A stretch of DNA of 64,000 nucleotides from ZC4RG19 sp017577565 (GTDB lineage: Bacteria; Actinomycetota; Acidimicrobiia; Acidimicrobiales; VFJN01), in the NCBI GenBank assembly GCA_047459075.1, contig VSCH01000011.1:12583-76582 (forward strand). The letters run 5' to 3'. Under the pieces are notes generated by a model that made no database searches, had not been told where the DNA came from, and saw only the letters and a list, made by a program, of their open reading frames with translations. The position numbers were made by a program, and so were the translations under genes. Shown in pieces: positions 8,868-18,080 of this stretch. How positions within the stretch are numbered: position 1 is the stretch's first letter; the number at the start of each line of letters is the position of its first letter.

Positions 8868-10973
8868 TCAGTCGCCCTCGTCGCGCGGCAGCTCGTGCCG
8901 GAAGGCGGCGGCGCGCATCTCGTCCCCGTCGAGCAGGTGGAGGCGCAGGGCGGTGATCTGCGTGCCCCGCTCCTCGAACAGCGCCACGCCGTCGATCACC
9001 CGCTGCACGGTCTCCGGGTCGAAGGCGGGCTGCTCGAGCGGGTGGTCGCGGACGAACTCGAGGATCGCCGGATTGAGGAACGCCCGCCGCGGGTTCTCGA
9101 CGATCTCGCGGAGGAAGGTGTCGACGATCTCCGCGCCGACCTCGTCGTCACCGACCAGGTCCGCGAGGAAGCGCTCGGTCTCCGGGGTGAGGACGACCTC
9201 GTCGTGGGCGCGGGCGGCGGCGACGAGCTCGCGGTAGGCGTCCGCGTCGAAGCCCGGCTCGATCGTGACCTCGGCGAGCAGCTCGCCGCCCGGGGGGTCG
9301 TCGGGCGGGGCGGGGGCGTCGACCAGCAGCACGAGGCCGCCGTCGAGCTCGTCCCGGTCGACCAGGCGGTCGTCGTTGACGAAGAACCGGTAGCTCAGCG
9401 GGAACCGCACGTCGATGCCGCGCTGGGCGAGCTCGAAGGCCAGCGCGTCCACGACGCCCGCGAAGACCGGCTCGCCCCGGCTCACCAGCAGTACGTGGTC
9501 GCCGAGGCGGCCGGCGTCGGCCTCGGCCTCGACCGCGTCCGCGAGGTGCCGGACGACGTCGACGTCGATGGTCGACCCGGCCGCCACCGAAGTGTTCGCC
9601 CGCCGGTCGAGCGCCGGGTTCACGGCCGTGGGGAGGGCCACCGCCACGACGGCCAGCCCGGCCAGGGCGGGGCGGGCGACGGCCCACCGGCGGGTCGCGA
9701 GGCGAGCCACGGCGGGGGCCACCGCCGACCCGTAGACCAGGGCGACCATCAGCGAGAGCGGCCAGCTCCAGTGGTAGAAGGTGATCCGGGTCATCTCGAT
9801 GCCCCACGGCACCGACGAGCCGTTCACCAGGCCGGCGACGAGGACGAGCGCCACGCCGATCCCGAGCGTCGCCCGGGCCGAGCCCTGCCGGCGCCAGCGG
9901 GCGCACAGCGCGAACGCACCCCCGAGCACCGCGACCGCCGAGACCCACCGGAGCAGCGACGGCTCGGCCAGCAGGTCGTGGCCGGCGACGTCGGTCCGCC
10001 CGAGCAGCGGTGGCCACCCGACGACGTTGGCCACCTGCCGCACCGCCGAGGACGGGCCGAGGCTGTCGCTGTTGCCGTGACGGGCGAACCACCACATCTC
10101 GCCGAGGTTCCCGGCGTCGCCGAGGAACTGCTGGGCGATGACCGGCGACCACAGCAGCAGGCCGAGGCCGAGCGACCACAGGCCCCACCGGCGCAGTTCG
10201 CGCCGCTCGGCGGCCACGGCCCACCGTCCGCCGCGCCAGCCGCGCACGGCGAGCACCGCCAGGCCGCCGACCACGAGGACTGCCGTGGCCGGCACGACCG
10301 AGAGGTGCTGCTGGGCGGTGAACGAGGCGAGCCCGGTGGCCAGCGGCAGGAGGCGGAGGTCGCCGGCGGCGACGCACCACCAGAGGACCGCCGTGGCCAG
10401 CAGGGGGTAGCAGGCGATGTTGGAGCTGACCGGGTTGACGAGGGACCCGGGGCCCGTCGTGAAGGCGACGAGGGCCAGGACCGCGGCCGCCAGGAGCCCG
10501 GCGGTCCGGCCGAGCCGGCGGAAGACCGCCCACGCGGCGACGAGGAGGCAGGACCCCACGATGAGCAGCGACACGAGCGGCATGCCGAGGGGGCCGCCGA
10601 GCACCCGGATGGGCAGCGCCATCAGGTAGAAGTGCGACGCGCCCGGGTGGTGCACCGAGTGGACGGTCTCGGCGTACAGGCGCGACTGCGACGGCTGCCC
10701 GATGGTCGGGGTGTTGGCGGTGCCCACGTCGAGCGACCGCAGGCCCATGAGCGCCGGGTCGCCCGCCGGCGTCCAGTCGGGGACGAACATCGCGACGGCG
10801 ACGACCGGCGCGGCGAGCAGCGCCAGCGCGACGGCGAGCGCCCACCAGCGCTCGCGCCGGGGCAGTGCGCGCAACATGTGGACAGCCCGCTCCGTCGAGT
10901 GGTCGGTCGCCCCCCGAGCCCCTGGCTCCGGTGAGGTCGCGACCGCACCGGGTCCCCCAGCCGTGATGCTCAC
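8868..10973 (-). CDS. Large polytopic membrane protein, GT-C-like, function unknown
   Basis: About 701 residues from the GTG at 10973. After a 40-residue tail there are roughly ten or eleven membrane helices up to about residue 490, then a soluble acidic C-terminal domain of about 200 residues. The acidic residues early in the first exoplasmic loop, and the general topology, resemble GT-C glycosyltransferases or arabinosyl/mannosyl transferases. I see no diagnostic motif. I chose GTG 10973 because a TAGGGT hexamer lies 7 bases upstream; ATG 10877 and a far upstream ATG at 11114 are alternatives. It runs toward the glycosyltransferase/methyltransferase pair and may share their pathway. Confidence 0.7.
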   Translation of the reverse strand: MSITAGGPGAVATSPEPGARGATDHSTERAVHMLRALPRRERWWALAVALALLAAPVVAVAMFVPDWTPAGDPALMGLRSLDVGTANTPTIGQPSQSRLYAETVHSVHHPGASHFYLMALPIRVLGGPLGMPLVSLLIVGSCLLVAAWAVFRRLGRTAGLLAAAVLALVAFTTGPGSLVNPVSSNIACYPLLATAVLWWCVAAGDLRLLPLATGLASFTAQQHLSVVPATAVLVVGGLAVLAVRGWRGGRWAVAAERRELRRWGLWSLGLGLLLWSPVIAQQFLGDAGNLGEMWWFARHGNSDSLGPSSAVRQVANVVGWPPLLGRTDVAGHDLLAEPSLLRWVSAVAVLGGAFALCARWRRQGSARATLGIGVALVLVAGLVNGSSVPWGIEMTRITFYHWSWPLSLMVALVYGSAVAPAVARLATRRWAVARPALAGLAVVAVALPTAVNPALDRRANTSVAAGSTIDVDVVRHLADAVEAEADAGRLGDHVLLVSRGEPVFAGVVDALAFELAQRGIDVRFPLSYRFFVNDDRLVDRDELDGGLVLLVDAPAPPDDPPGGELLAEVTIEPGFDADAYRELVAAARAHDEVVLTPETERFLADLVGDDEVGAEIVDTFLREIVENPRRAFLNPAILEFVRDHPLEQPAFDPETVQRVIDGVALFEERGTQITALRLHLLDGDEMRAAAFRHELPRDEGD

Positions 10974-10980
10974 GGGCGGA

Positions 10981-10986
10981 ACCCTA
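10981..10986 (-). promoter_or_regulatory. -10 hexamer (TAGGGT), leaderless promoter of the membrane protein gene
   Basis: Read on the minus strand, TAGGGT ends 7 bases before the GTG at 10973 and there is no Shine-Dalgarno. The divergent gene at 11108 has a similar arrangement. Confidence 0.5.
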
Positions 10987-11092
10987 GGCGACCGGCCGGG
11001 GGTCGGTCCCGGCCGGCGCGGGCCGGCGGGCCCCGCGACCAGGGCGCACGCGCCCGTCGCGCGGGGGTTCGGGACCTGCGCCGGCGCCCCGC

Positions 11093-11098
11093 TAGCCT
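11093..11098 (+). promoter_or_regulatory. -10 hexamer (TAGCCT), leaderless promoter of the radical SAM gene
   Basis: TAGCCT ends 9 bases before ATG 11108, with no ribosome site between. Confidence 0.5.
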
Positions 11099-11107
11099 TG
11101 TCGTGAC

Positions 11108-13075
11108 ATGTCATCCGTCTGGACGCAGCTCGAACCGCACCTCGCGGGCGTGGAGAGGCCGGCCCGCTACATCGGGCTCGAGCTCGGTGCCCGGCGTCCG
11201 ACGGCGGCCGAGGGCGCCGTCTCGTGGTTGCTCACCTACCCGGACACCTACGAGATCGGCCTGCCCAACCAGGGCCTGCAGATCCTCTACGAGATCCTCA
11301 ACGAGCGCGACGACGCCGTCGCCGAGCGGACCTACGCGCCGTGGAGCGACCTCGAGGCGGTGATGCGCCGCGAGGGCATCCCGCTGTTCTCGGTCGACAC
11401 CCACCGCCCGGCCCACGAGTTCGACGTCCTCGCGTTCAACCTCTCCGCCGAGCTCACCTACACCAACCTGCTCAACTGCGTCGACCTGGCCGGTGTGCCC
11501 GTGCGGGCGGCCGACCGCCGGCCCGAGCACCCGCTCGTCGTCGCGGGCGGCCACTGCACCTACAACCCCGAGCCGCTCGCCGACTTCCTCGACGCCGTCG
11601 TGCTCGGCGACGGCGAGGAGGTCGTCGCCGAGATCACCGAGGTCGTGCGTGACTGGAAGGCGTCGGGCCGCGCCGGCGGCCGCGACGGCGTCCTGCGGGC
11701 CCTGGCCCAGGTCCCCGGCGTCTACGTCCCCTCGCTCTACGAGGTCGCCTACGGCGACGACGGCACCATCGCCGCGGTCACGCCCCGCCACCCCGACGTG
11801 CCCGAGCGGGTCGAGAAGCGCACGATCGCCGACCTCGCCGAGTGGCCCTACCCTCGCCGGCAGCTCGTCCCCCTCACCGAGGTGGTGCACGACCGGCTGA
11901 ACGTCGAGGTCTTCCGGGGCTGCACCCGCGGGTGCCGGTTCTGCCAGGCCGGCATGATCACCCGCCCGGTGCGGGAGCGCCCGGCCGAGCAGGTCCGGAC
12001 GATGGTGTCCGAGGGCCTCCGGCGCACCGGCTACGACGAGGTGGCGCTGACCAGCCTGTCGACCGCCGACTTCTCGGGGATCGAGGAGGTCGTGGAGGGC
12101 ATCGTCGACGACCCGGCCGCCTGCGGCCAGGTGTCGGTCAGCCTGCCCAGCCTGCGGGTCGACGCCTTCACCGTCGGGATCGCCACGCAGATCCAGAAGG
12201 CGCGCCGCACCGGCCTCACCTTCGCCCCGGAGGCCGGCACCTGGCGCATGCGCCAGGTCATCAACAAGCTCATCCGCGAGGACGACCTCTACGGCGCGGT
12301 CGAGGCCGCGTTCGCCTCGGGCTGGCGGCGGGTGAAGCTCTACTTCCTCACCGGCCTGCCGTCGGAGACCGACGAGGACACGCTCGGCATCCTCGAGCTG
12401 GCCCGCAACTGCGTCGAGCTCGGCCGCCGCCACACGCGGAACGTCTCGGTCAAGGCCTCGGTCGGCGGGTTCGTGCCCAAGCCGTTCACGCCCTTCCAGT
12501 GGTTCGGCCAGAACACGCTGGAGGAGCTGGAGCGGAAGATCGGCCTGCTGCGTGACGGCGCCCGCAAGGTGAAGGGGCTCCAGCTCACCTGGCACGACCC
12601 GAAGGCCAGCCTGGTCGAGGGCCTGCTGTCGCGGGGCGACCGCCGGCTGGGCCCGGTCATCGAGCAGGTCTGGCGCGAGGGCGGCACGTTCCAGGAGTGG
12701 AGCGAGCACTTCAGCCTCGACCGGTGGCTGAAGGCGATGGCCGACCACGGCCTCGACGTCGACTGGTACGTCCACCGGCACCGCACCGAGGACGAGGTGC
12801 TGCCCTGGGACCACCTGTCGGCCGGCCTCCACCGCGACTTCCTCTGGCAGGACTGGCAGGACGCCCTCGCCGAGGTCGGCCTGCCCGACTGCCGCTGGAC
12901 CCCCTGCTACGACTGCGGCGCCTGCACGGGATACGGCATCGAGCACGTCGTCGCCTCGACGACGCCGCCGGCGGGCGGCAGCCAGGGAACCGGCCAGGAC
13001 CTGTCCACGGCCGACCGGGTCACCAGCGTGCCCGTCGTGCTGCGAACGTCGTCCCTGACGGGAGCCGACCGGTGA
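11108..13075 (+). CDS. B12-binding-like radical SAM protein, TIGR03960 family
   Basis: A 655-residue radical SAM protein of unproven function that usually sits beside or is fused to a DUF2344 protein. The N-terminal half is B12-binding-like (YPDTYEIGLPNQGLQILYE region near residue 40). The 4Fe-4S motif CTRGCRFC (about residues 272-279) fits CxxxCxxC. The segment FAPEAGTWRMR and the C-terminal cluster CYDCGACTGYGIE are typical of the family. Its stop overlaps the DUF2344 GTG (GTGA). Position before rng-rplU-rpmA-obg suggests a role in RNA or ribosome modification, which is inference. Confidence 0.88.
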   Translation: MSSVWTQLEPHLAGVERPARYIGLELGARRPTAAEGAVSWLLTYPDTYEIGLPNQGLQILYEILNERDDAVAERTYAPWSDLEAVMRREGIPLFSVDTHRPAHEFDVLAFNLSAELTYTNLLNCVDLAGVPVRAADRRPEHPLVVAGGHCTYNPEPLADFLDAVVLGDGEEVVAEITEVVRDWKASGRAGGRDGVLRALAQVPGVYVPSLYEVAYGDDGTIAAVTPRHPDVPERVEKRTIADLAEWPYPRRQLVPLTEVVHDRLNVEVFRGCTRGCRFCQAGMITRPVRERPAEQVRTMVSEGLRRTGYDEVALTSLSTADFSGIEEVVEGIVDDPAACGQVSVSLPSLRVDAFTVGIATQIQKARRTGLTFAPEAGTWRMRQVINKLIREDDLYGAVEAAFASGWRRVKLYFLTGLPSETDEDTLGILELARNCVELGRRHTRNVSVKASVGGFVPKPFTPFQWFGQNTLEELERKIGLLRDGARKVKGLQLTWHDPKASLVEGLLSRGDRRLGPVIEQVWREGGTFQEWSEHFSLDRWLKAMADHGLDVDWYVHRHRTEDEVLPWDHLSAGLHRDFLWQDWQDALAEVGLPDCRWTPCYDCGACTGYGIEHVVASTTPPAGGSQGTGQDLSTADRVTSVPVVLRTSSLTGADR

Positions 13076-13884
13076 GCGAGGCGCCCGCCCCGCACGCGGC
13101 CGAGGGCCGCGAGCCCCGGGGCCCGGCGCCGCGCCTGCGGATCCGCTACTCGAAGCAGGGCAAGGTCCGGTTCACCAGCCACCGCGACGTGGCCCGGATC
13201 TGGGAGCGCGCCCTGCGCCGGGCCCAGATCCCCATCGCCTACACCGAGGGCTTCGCACCCCGCCCGAAGCTGAGCTTCGGGCTGGCCCTGTCGACGGGCT
13301 ACGAGTCCCTCGGCGAGTACCTCGACGTGGCCCTGCGCGTGCCGCTCGACCACGTCGCCGTCGAGCAGGTGCCCGCCCTGCTCGCTCCGGCCCTCCCCGC
13401 GGGCATCGAGGTGCAGTCGGTCGTCGCCCTGCCGCCGGGCGAACCGTCGCTGCAGCAGGTGGTGACCAGCTGCACCTGGCACATCGAGGTCGGTGACCTC
13501 GGGCCCTCGGACGTCGCCGCCGGCGTCGCCCGCGCGCTGGAGGCCACCGAGCTCCCCCTGACCCGTGAACGCAAGGGGCAGACCGTCACCGACGACGTCC
13601 GCCCCGCGATCCTCGACCTGCAGGTCCTCGGTCCTGTCACCGAGGTCGTGGCGCCGCTCGCACCGACCGCGACCGGCACGGCCACGGCGCTCCGTGCCGA
13701 GCTCGCGACGCAACCCCGCGCGCTGCGCCCGACCGAGCTGATCGCCGCGATCGACCCGACCTGGGTGGTGGTGCGGGTCACCCGTTTGCACCAGTGGACG
13801 CAGGCCGGCGGCGCCCGGCGCGAGGTGATCGACCTCGGGCCGGCAGCGACGCCGCCTCCGCACGCCGAAAGGCGCGCGTCATGA
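13072..13884 (+). CDS. Radical SAM-linked DUF2344 protein (TIGR03936)
   Basis: A 270-residue partner of the preceding radical SAM enzyme. After a 20-residue linker, the conserved N-terminus reads RLRIRYSKQGKVRFTSHRD. It is followed by FAPRPKLSFGLALSTGYES, both hallmarks of DUF2344. The GTG at 13072 overlaps the upstream TGA by 4 bases. In some bacteria the two proteins are fused, which supports a shared reaction. The reaction is unknown. Confidence 0.88.
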   Translation: MSEAPAPHAAEGREPRGPAPRLRIRYSKQGKVRFTSHRDVARIWERALRRAQIPIAYTEGFAPRPKLSFGLALSTGYESLGEYLDVALRVPLDHVAVEQVPALLAPALPAGIEVQSVVALPPGEPSLQQVVTSCTWHIEVGDLGPSDVAAGVARALEATELPLTRERKGQTVTDDVRPAILDLQVLGPVTEVVAPLAPTATGTATALRAELATQPRALRPTELIAAIDPTWVVVRVTRLHQWTQAGGARREVIDLGPAATPPPHAERRAS

Positions 13885-13899
13885 GAAGGGATTTCGACC

Positions 13900-16008
13900 A
13901 TGTCCGAGACAGACATCTCCGGCCCGGGGGCGCCTTGCCCGGCCGCTGAGGACGGGAAGCGGACGAGCGCCGGGTCGGCCCCCGCCGACGGTGCCGCCGC
14001 TCCCGGCGGCACACCACCGGCCGGCGAGACGCCGGTGGACGGCACCCCGGTCGAGCCGGCCCCCACGGCGCCGATCGAGGGGGCGGCGACCGACGGCGCC
14101 GGCGCCCGCGGCCCCGAGGACGGGGCCGGTGACGGCGGCAACGGTGGCGGCAGCGGCCGCAAGCGGCGCCGGCGCGGCAGCCGCGGCGGCCGCAAGCGCA
14201 GCAAGGCGCGGGCCGAGAGCCGCGCCGGCACCGAGGACGCCGGCGAGCCCGCCTCGGCCGCCGAGGCCCCGGCGGCGACCGCCGCCGGCGAGGGCGCCAC
14301 GGCCGAGAGCGGCGAGACCGGCGAGCCCGGGCGCGGGGGGCGCCCGGCGCCCCCGCCCCCGCCGCTCGACGACGACCGCACGCCCGAGCTCCCCGACCTC
14401 CACCGCGAGGGCCGGCCGGCGAGCGTCGAGGCGGCCGCGGCCGCGCTCGTGCCCAAGGCGCCGTCCAAGCCCAAGATCGGCGACTCGATCCCGCCCGAGG
14501 TGCTGGCCCAGATCGAGGCCCGCAAGGCCGAGGAGGCCGGCACGACGGCGAAGGAGGGCCGCAAGCGCCGTCGCCGGCGCGGCGGCCGGGGGCGGTCCGC
14601 CGCCAAGGCGACCGCCGGCGAGCGCCGGGACGACTCCGGGCCGGTCGAGGCCGTCATCCCCCAGGCACCGCCCGACCTCGACGAGGCGACGCTCGAGCGC
14701 CGGCGGGGCCGGGAGCGCAAGGGCAAGGCCGTCGGCCGCTACTCGATGTGCGTCCACGTCGGCCCGACGGCCACGCAGATCGCCGTGCTCGAGGGCCGCT
14801 CGCTGATCGAGCACTACGTGTCGCGGCCCTCCGACGACGTCTCGCAGATCCACGGCAACATCTACCTGGCCCGGGTCCAGAACGTGCTCCCGGGCATGGA
14901 GGCCGCGTTCGTCGACATCGGCACGCCGAAGAACGCGGTGCTCTACCGGGGCGACGTCCACTACGACCCCGAGGACATCGAGCGCGCCGGGACGAAGGGC
15001 CGCCCCCGCATCGAGGACGTCCTGAAGGCCGGCCAGACCATCATCTGCCAGGTCACGAAGAACCCCATCGGGGCCAAGGGCGCCCGCCTGACCCAGGAGG
15101 TCTCCCTGCCCGGGCGGTTCGTCGTCCTCATCCCGAACTCGTCCACCTACGGCATCTCCAAGCGGCTGCCGGACGACGAGCGCCGGCGCCTCCGCCAGAT
15201 CCTCGACCGGGTCAAGCCCGACGAGCACGGCGTCATCGTCCGCACGGCCGCCGAGGGCGTCACCGCCGAGGAGATCGAGGACGACGTCCGCCGGCTGGTC
15301 GAGCAGTGGAACCAGATCGACGCGCTGGCCAAGCGGTCGAAGGCCCCGAAGCTGCTCTACCGGGAGCCCGACATGGCGGTGCGGGTCATCCGGGAGGAGT
15401 TCAACCAGGACTACCGCAGCGTCCTCATCGACGACTGGGACCTCTACACCGCGGTCCGCGACTACGTGGCGTCGATCAGCCCCGAGCTGGCCGACCGGGT
15501 CGAGTACTACGACGTCGAGAAGGAGCGCCTGCCGCTCTACGAGCGCCACCACGTGCACGAGCAGCTGCACCGGGCGCTCGACCGCAAGGTGTGGCTACCC
15601 TCGGGCGGGTCGCTCATCATCGAGCACACCGAGGCGCTGACGGTCATCGACGTCAACACCGGCAAGAACGTCGGCACCTCGAGCCTCGAGGAGACCGTGT
15701 TCAAGAACAACCTCGAGGCCGCCGAGGAGATCGCCCGCCAGCTGCGGCTCCGCGACGTCGGCGGCATCATCGTCGTCGACTTCATCGACATGGAGAAGGC
15801 CTCCAACCGCGAGGAGGTCATCCGGGTCTTCCGCGAGGCCCTGTCCCGGGACAAGACCCGCACGCAGGTGTTCGAGATCTCCGAGCTCGGCCTGTGCGAG
15901 ATGACCCGCAAGCGGATCGGCGAGGGCCTGCTGGAGTCGTTCACCACCCGGTGCCCGACCTGCGAGGGCCGGGGGGTGCTCATCGACAAGGAGCTGCTGC
16001 CCGACTGA
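13900..16008 (+). CDS. rng: Ribonuclease E/G family endoribonuclease
   Basis: Single-strand-specific endoribonuclease for rRNA maturation and mRNA decay. The 702-residue protein begins with about 280 disordered residues rich in Ala, Pro, Glu and Arg/Lys, including the RNA-binding-like tract RKRRRRGSRGGRKR. A catalytic core then starts with the S1 domain (NIYLARVQNVLPGMEAAFVD). The DNase-I-like site TVIDVNTG (about 581-588) carries the metal-binding Asp. The zinc link CPTCEGRG is at about 685. The core stops soon after the zinc link, so there is no long C-terminal scaffold and all the disorder is N-terminal. AGAAGGG-type ribosome site 9 bases before ATG 13900. The rne name is equally possible. 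Confidence 0.93.
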   Translation: MSETDISGPGAPCPAAEDGKRTSAGSAPADGAAAPGGTPPAGETPVDGTPVEPAPTAPIEGAATDGAGARGPEDGAGDGGNGGGSGRKRRRRGSRGGRKRSKARAESRAGTEDAGEPASAAEAPAATAAGEGATAESGETGEPGRGGRPAPPPPPLDDDRTPELPDLHREGRPASVEAAAAALVPKAPSKPKIGDSIPPEVLAQIEARKAEEAGTTAKEGRKRRRRRGGRGRSAAKATAGERRDDSGPVEAVIPQAPPDLDEATLERRRGRERKGKAVGRYSMCVHVGPTATQIAVLEGRSLIEHYVSRPSDDVSQIHGNIYLARVQNVLPGMEAAFVDIGTPKNAVLYRGDVHYDPEDIERAGTKGRPRIEDVLKAGQTIICQVTKNPIGAKGARLTQEVSLPGRFVVLIPNSSTYGISKRLPDDERRRLRQILDRVKPDEHGVIVRTAAEGVTAEEIEDDVRRLVEQWNQIDALAKRSKAPKLLYREPDMAVRVIREEFNQDYRSVLIDDWDLYTAVRDYVASISPELADRVEYYDVEKERLPLYERHHVHEQLHRALDRKVWLPSGGSLIIEHTEALTVIDVNTGKNVGTSSLEETVFKNNLEAAEEIARQLRLRDVGGIIVVDFIDMEKASNREEVIRVFREALSRDKTRTQVFEISELGLCEMTRKRIGEGLLESFTTRCPTCEGRGVLIDKELLPD

Positions 16009-16042
16009 GCGGGGAGGTTGGCGACCGCCGGCGGGGGCCGGG

Positions 16043-16048
16043 TAGGCT
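16043..16048 (+). promoter_or_regulatory. Candidate -10 (TAGGCT) for rplU-rpmA, with structured leader
   Basis: TAGGCT lies 58 bases before the rplU ATG, with a weak TTGGCG about 19 bases further upstream. The leader of about 50 bases contains a GC-rich hairpin (GCGCGC...GCGCGC near 16073-16089). That could allow ribosomal-protein feedback, but I cannot identify a known L21 leader. Confidence 0.35.
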
Positions 16049-16106
16049 GTCCCGTCCCCGTCGTGGTCCCAGCGCGCGCTCGGGCGCGCCGAACGAGGCA
16101 GATCGC

Positions 16107-16418
16107 ATGTACGCAGTCATCAAGACCGGTGGCAAGCAGTACCGGGTCGAGAACGGCCAGCGGCTCGACGTCGAGCTGCTGGGCGTGGGCGAGTCCGAGG
16201 AGGTCGAGCTCACGCCCGTCCTCCTCGTCGACGGCGACACCGTGCTGGCCGGCCCCCAGGCGCTGAAGGGCGCCAAGGTCACCGCCCGGGTCGTGGGCGA
16301 GGCGAAGGGCCCGAAGGTCACCGGCTTCACCTACAAGCCGAAGACCAACCAGCGGCGGCGCTGGGGGCACCGCCAGCGGTACTCCACCATCGAGATCACC
16401 GGCATCAGCAAGGGCTGA
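16107..16418 (+). CDS. rplU: 50S ribosomal protein L21
   Basis: Binds 23S rRNA in the large subunit. The 103-residue protein begins MYAVIKTGGKQYRV, the family signature. It ends with the basic stretch YKPKTNQRRRWGHRQ that matches the L21 rRNA-binding tail. It is followed 15 bases later by rpmA, the universal rplU-rpmA-obg arrangement. Confidence 0.98.
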   Translation: MYAVIKTGGKQYRVENGQRLDVELLGVGESEEVELTPVLLVDGDTVLAGPQALKGAKVTARVVGEAKGPKVTGFTYKPKTNQRRRWGHRQRYSTIEITGISKG

Positions 16419-16433
16419 GGGAGGCGCGACGAC

Positions 16434-16688
16434 ATGTCCAAGACGAAGGGCGCCGGCTCCACCAAGAACGGCCGCGACTCGCACTCCAAGCGCCTCGGCG
16501 TGAAGGTGTTCGACGGCACCGAGGTGCGCGCGGGCTCGATCCTCGTGCGCCAGCGCGGCACCCGGTTCCACCCGGGCGAGAACGTCGGCCGGGGCGGCGA
16601 CGACACGCTGTTCGCGCTCGTCGACGGCAAGGTCAAGTTCGGCCAGCGGCGGGGTCGCAAGCTGGTCGACGTGCTGCCGACCGGCTGA
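16434..16688 (+). CDS. rpmA: 50S ribosomal protein L27
   Basis: Large-subunit protein whose N-terminus reaches the peptidyl transferase centre. The 84-residue sequence has the expected N-terminal SKTKGAGSTKNGRDSHSKR and the core RQRGTRFHPGENVGRGGDDT. There is no Firmicutes-type cleavable N-terminal extension. A strong palindromic terminator follows. Confidence 0.98.
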   Translation: MSKTKGAGSTKNGRDSHSKRLGVKVFDGTEVRAGSILVRQRGTRFHPGENVGRGGDDTLFALVDGKVKFGQRRGRKLVDVLPTG

Positions 16689-16721
16689 CGGCCGCCACCC
16701 CTCGCGACCGACCGCACACTC

Positions 16722-16747
16722 GGGGCCCCCGCCGCGGCGGGGGCCCC
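16722..16747 (+). terminator. Strong palindromic terminator after rpmA
   Basis: A perfect 26-base palindrome with 13-base half-sites beginning GGGGCCCCCGCCG lies 33 bases after rpmA. No U-tract follows. It would insulate the ribosomal protein genes from obg, which has its own promoter. Confidence 0.7.
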
Positions 16748-16812
16748 GGCGCGCCGTGTCACGGGCGCGTGAAGCCCTCGGCGCGCGTTTCGCAACCTCG
16801 TCACCGTCCCGA

Positions 16813-16818
16813 CATACT
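16813..16818 (+). promoter_or_regulatory. -10 hexamer (CATACT), leaderless promoter of obg
   Basis: CATACT ends 8 bases before the GTG at 16827 and no Shine-Dalgarno is present. Together with the strong terminator upstream it indicates independent transcription of obg-proB. Confidence 0.5.
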
Positions 16819-16826
16819 CGGCAGCG

Positions 16827-18080
16827 GTGTCCCAGTTCGTCGACGAGTGCAACCTCCACGCCAAGGCCGGCGACGGGGGTGCCGGGGCGGTGTCCTTTCG
16901 GCGGGAGGCGCACGTGGCCCGGGGCGGGCCCGACGGCGGCGACGGCGGCGACGGCGGGGACGTCTGGCTGGTCGCCGACCACAACGTCGCCTCGCTGCTC
17001 GCCTTCCGCGACCACCCGTTCCGGCGGGCGGAGGACGGCGCCCACGGCATGGGCAAGGGCCGGCACGGGCGCTCCGGTGCCGACCTGCTGGTGCCGGTCC
17101 CCGTGGGCACCGTCGTGCGGGACCGCGACGGCACCGTGCTCGCCGACCTCGTCAACCCCGGCGACCGCTACCTCGCCGCCGAGGGCGGCCGGGGCGGCCG
17201 GGGCAACGCCCGGTTCCTGTCCAACCGGCGCCGGGCGCCCGCCTTCGCCGAGCAGGGCGAGGTCGGCGAGGAGCGCTGGCTGCGGCTCGAGCTGAAGCTG
17301 CTGGCGGACGTGGCCCTCGTCGGGTTCCCGAACGTGGGCAAGTCGACGCTGATCAGCCGCATCTCGGCGGCCAAGCCGAAGATCGCCGACTACCCGTTCA
17401 CCACGCTCGAGCCGCATCTCGGGGTCGTGCGCATGGACGACGGGTACGAGTACGTGGTGGCCGACATCCCGGGTCTCATCGAGGGCGCCAGCGAGGGGCG
17501 CGGGCTCGGCCACCAGTTCCTGCGCCACATCGAGCGCGCCCGCGTGCTGTGCGTGCTCCTCGACCTGGCGCCGTTCGCCGAGCGGCCGCCGGCCGAGCAG
17601 CTCGAGGTGCTCCTCGACGAGCTGGGCGCCTACCGGCCCGAGCTGCTCGAGCGCGAGCGCGTCGTCGTGGGCAGCCGGGCCGACCTCGCCGAGGGGGCGG
17701 TCGACGCCCCGGTCGAGCTGCGCATCTCGGCGGTGACCGGCGAGGGCATCGCCCGGCTGCGCGGCCGGCTCGCCGAGGCGGTGCGGACGGCGCGGGCGGA
17801 GCTGCCCGAGCCGGCCCAGTTCGTCGTGCACCGCCCGGTGAGCGAGGGGTTCCGCGTCGTGCGCGAGGGCGCCGAGTGGGTCGTCGAGGGCCGCCAGGCG
17901 CTGCGGGCGGTGAACCTCTCCGACCTGACCCGCCCCGACGCCCTCGACGAGGCCCACCGGCGCATCCGCCGCCTCGGCATCGACAAGGCACTCGCCCGGG
18001 CGGGTGCTCGTCCCGGGGACAGCGTTCGCATCGGAGGACTGGTGTTCGAGTTCCAGGACGACGAGGGCGACGACCGGTGA
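16827..18080 (+). CDS. obg: Obg-family GTPase (CgtA/ObgE)
   Basis: Essential GTPase acting in 50S assembly and stress control. The 417-residue protein has the three expected parts. These are the glycine-rich Obg fold (1-158, with GGRGGRGNARFLS), the G domain with G1 GFPNVGKST (166-174) and G3 DIPG (213-216), and a C-terminal OCT domain (about 330-410). The G4 guanine-specificity motif, usually NKxD, reads SRAD at 283-286, which is unusual. The start is GTG 16827, preceded by a leaderless-type hexamer. Its TGA overlaps the proB GTG. Confidence 0.96.
   Translation: MSQFVDECNLHAKAGDGGAGAVSFRREAHVARGGPDGGDGGDGGDVWLVADHNVASLLAFRDHPFRRAEDGAHGMGKGRHGRSGADLLVPVPVGTVVRDRDGTVLADLVNPGDRYLAAEGGRGGRGNARFLSNRRRAPAFAEQGEVGEERWLRLELKLLADVALVGFPNVGKSTLISRISAAKPKIADYPFTTLEPHLGVVRMDDGYEYVVADIPGLIEGASEGRGLGHQFLRHIERARVLCVLLDLAPFAERPPAEQLEVLLDELGAYRPELLERERVVVGSRADLAEGAVDAPVELRISAVTGEGIARLRGRLAEAVRTARAELPEPAQFVVHRPVSEGFRVVREGAEWVVEGRQALRAVNLSDLTRPDALDEAHRRIRRLGIDKALARAGARPGDSVRIGGLVFEFQDDEGDDR

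Noticed and set aside
16049..16106. Known ribosomal-protein L21 leader
   Set aside because: A GC-rich hairpin is present, but I cannot match it to a described L21 leader structure.
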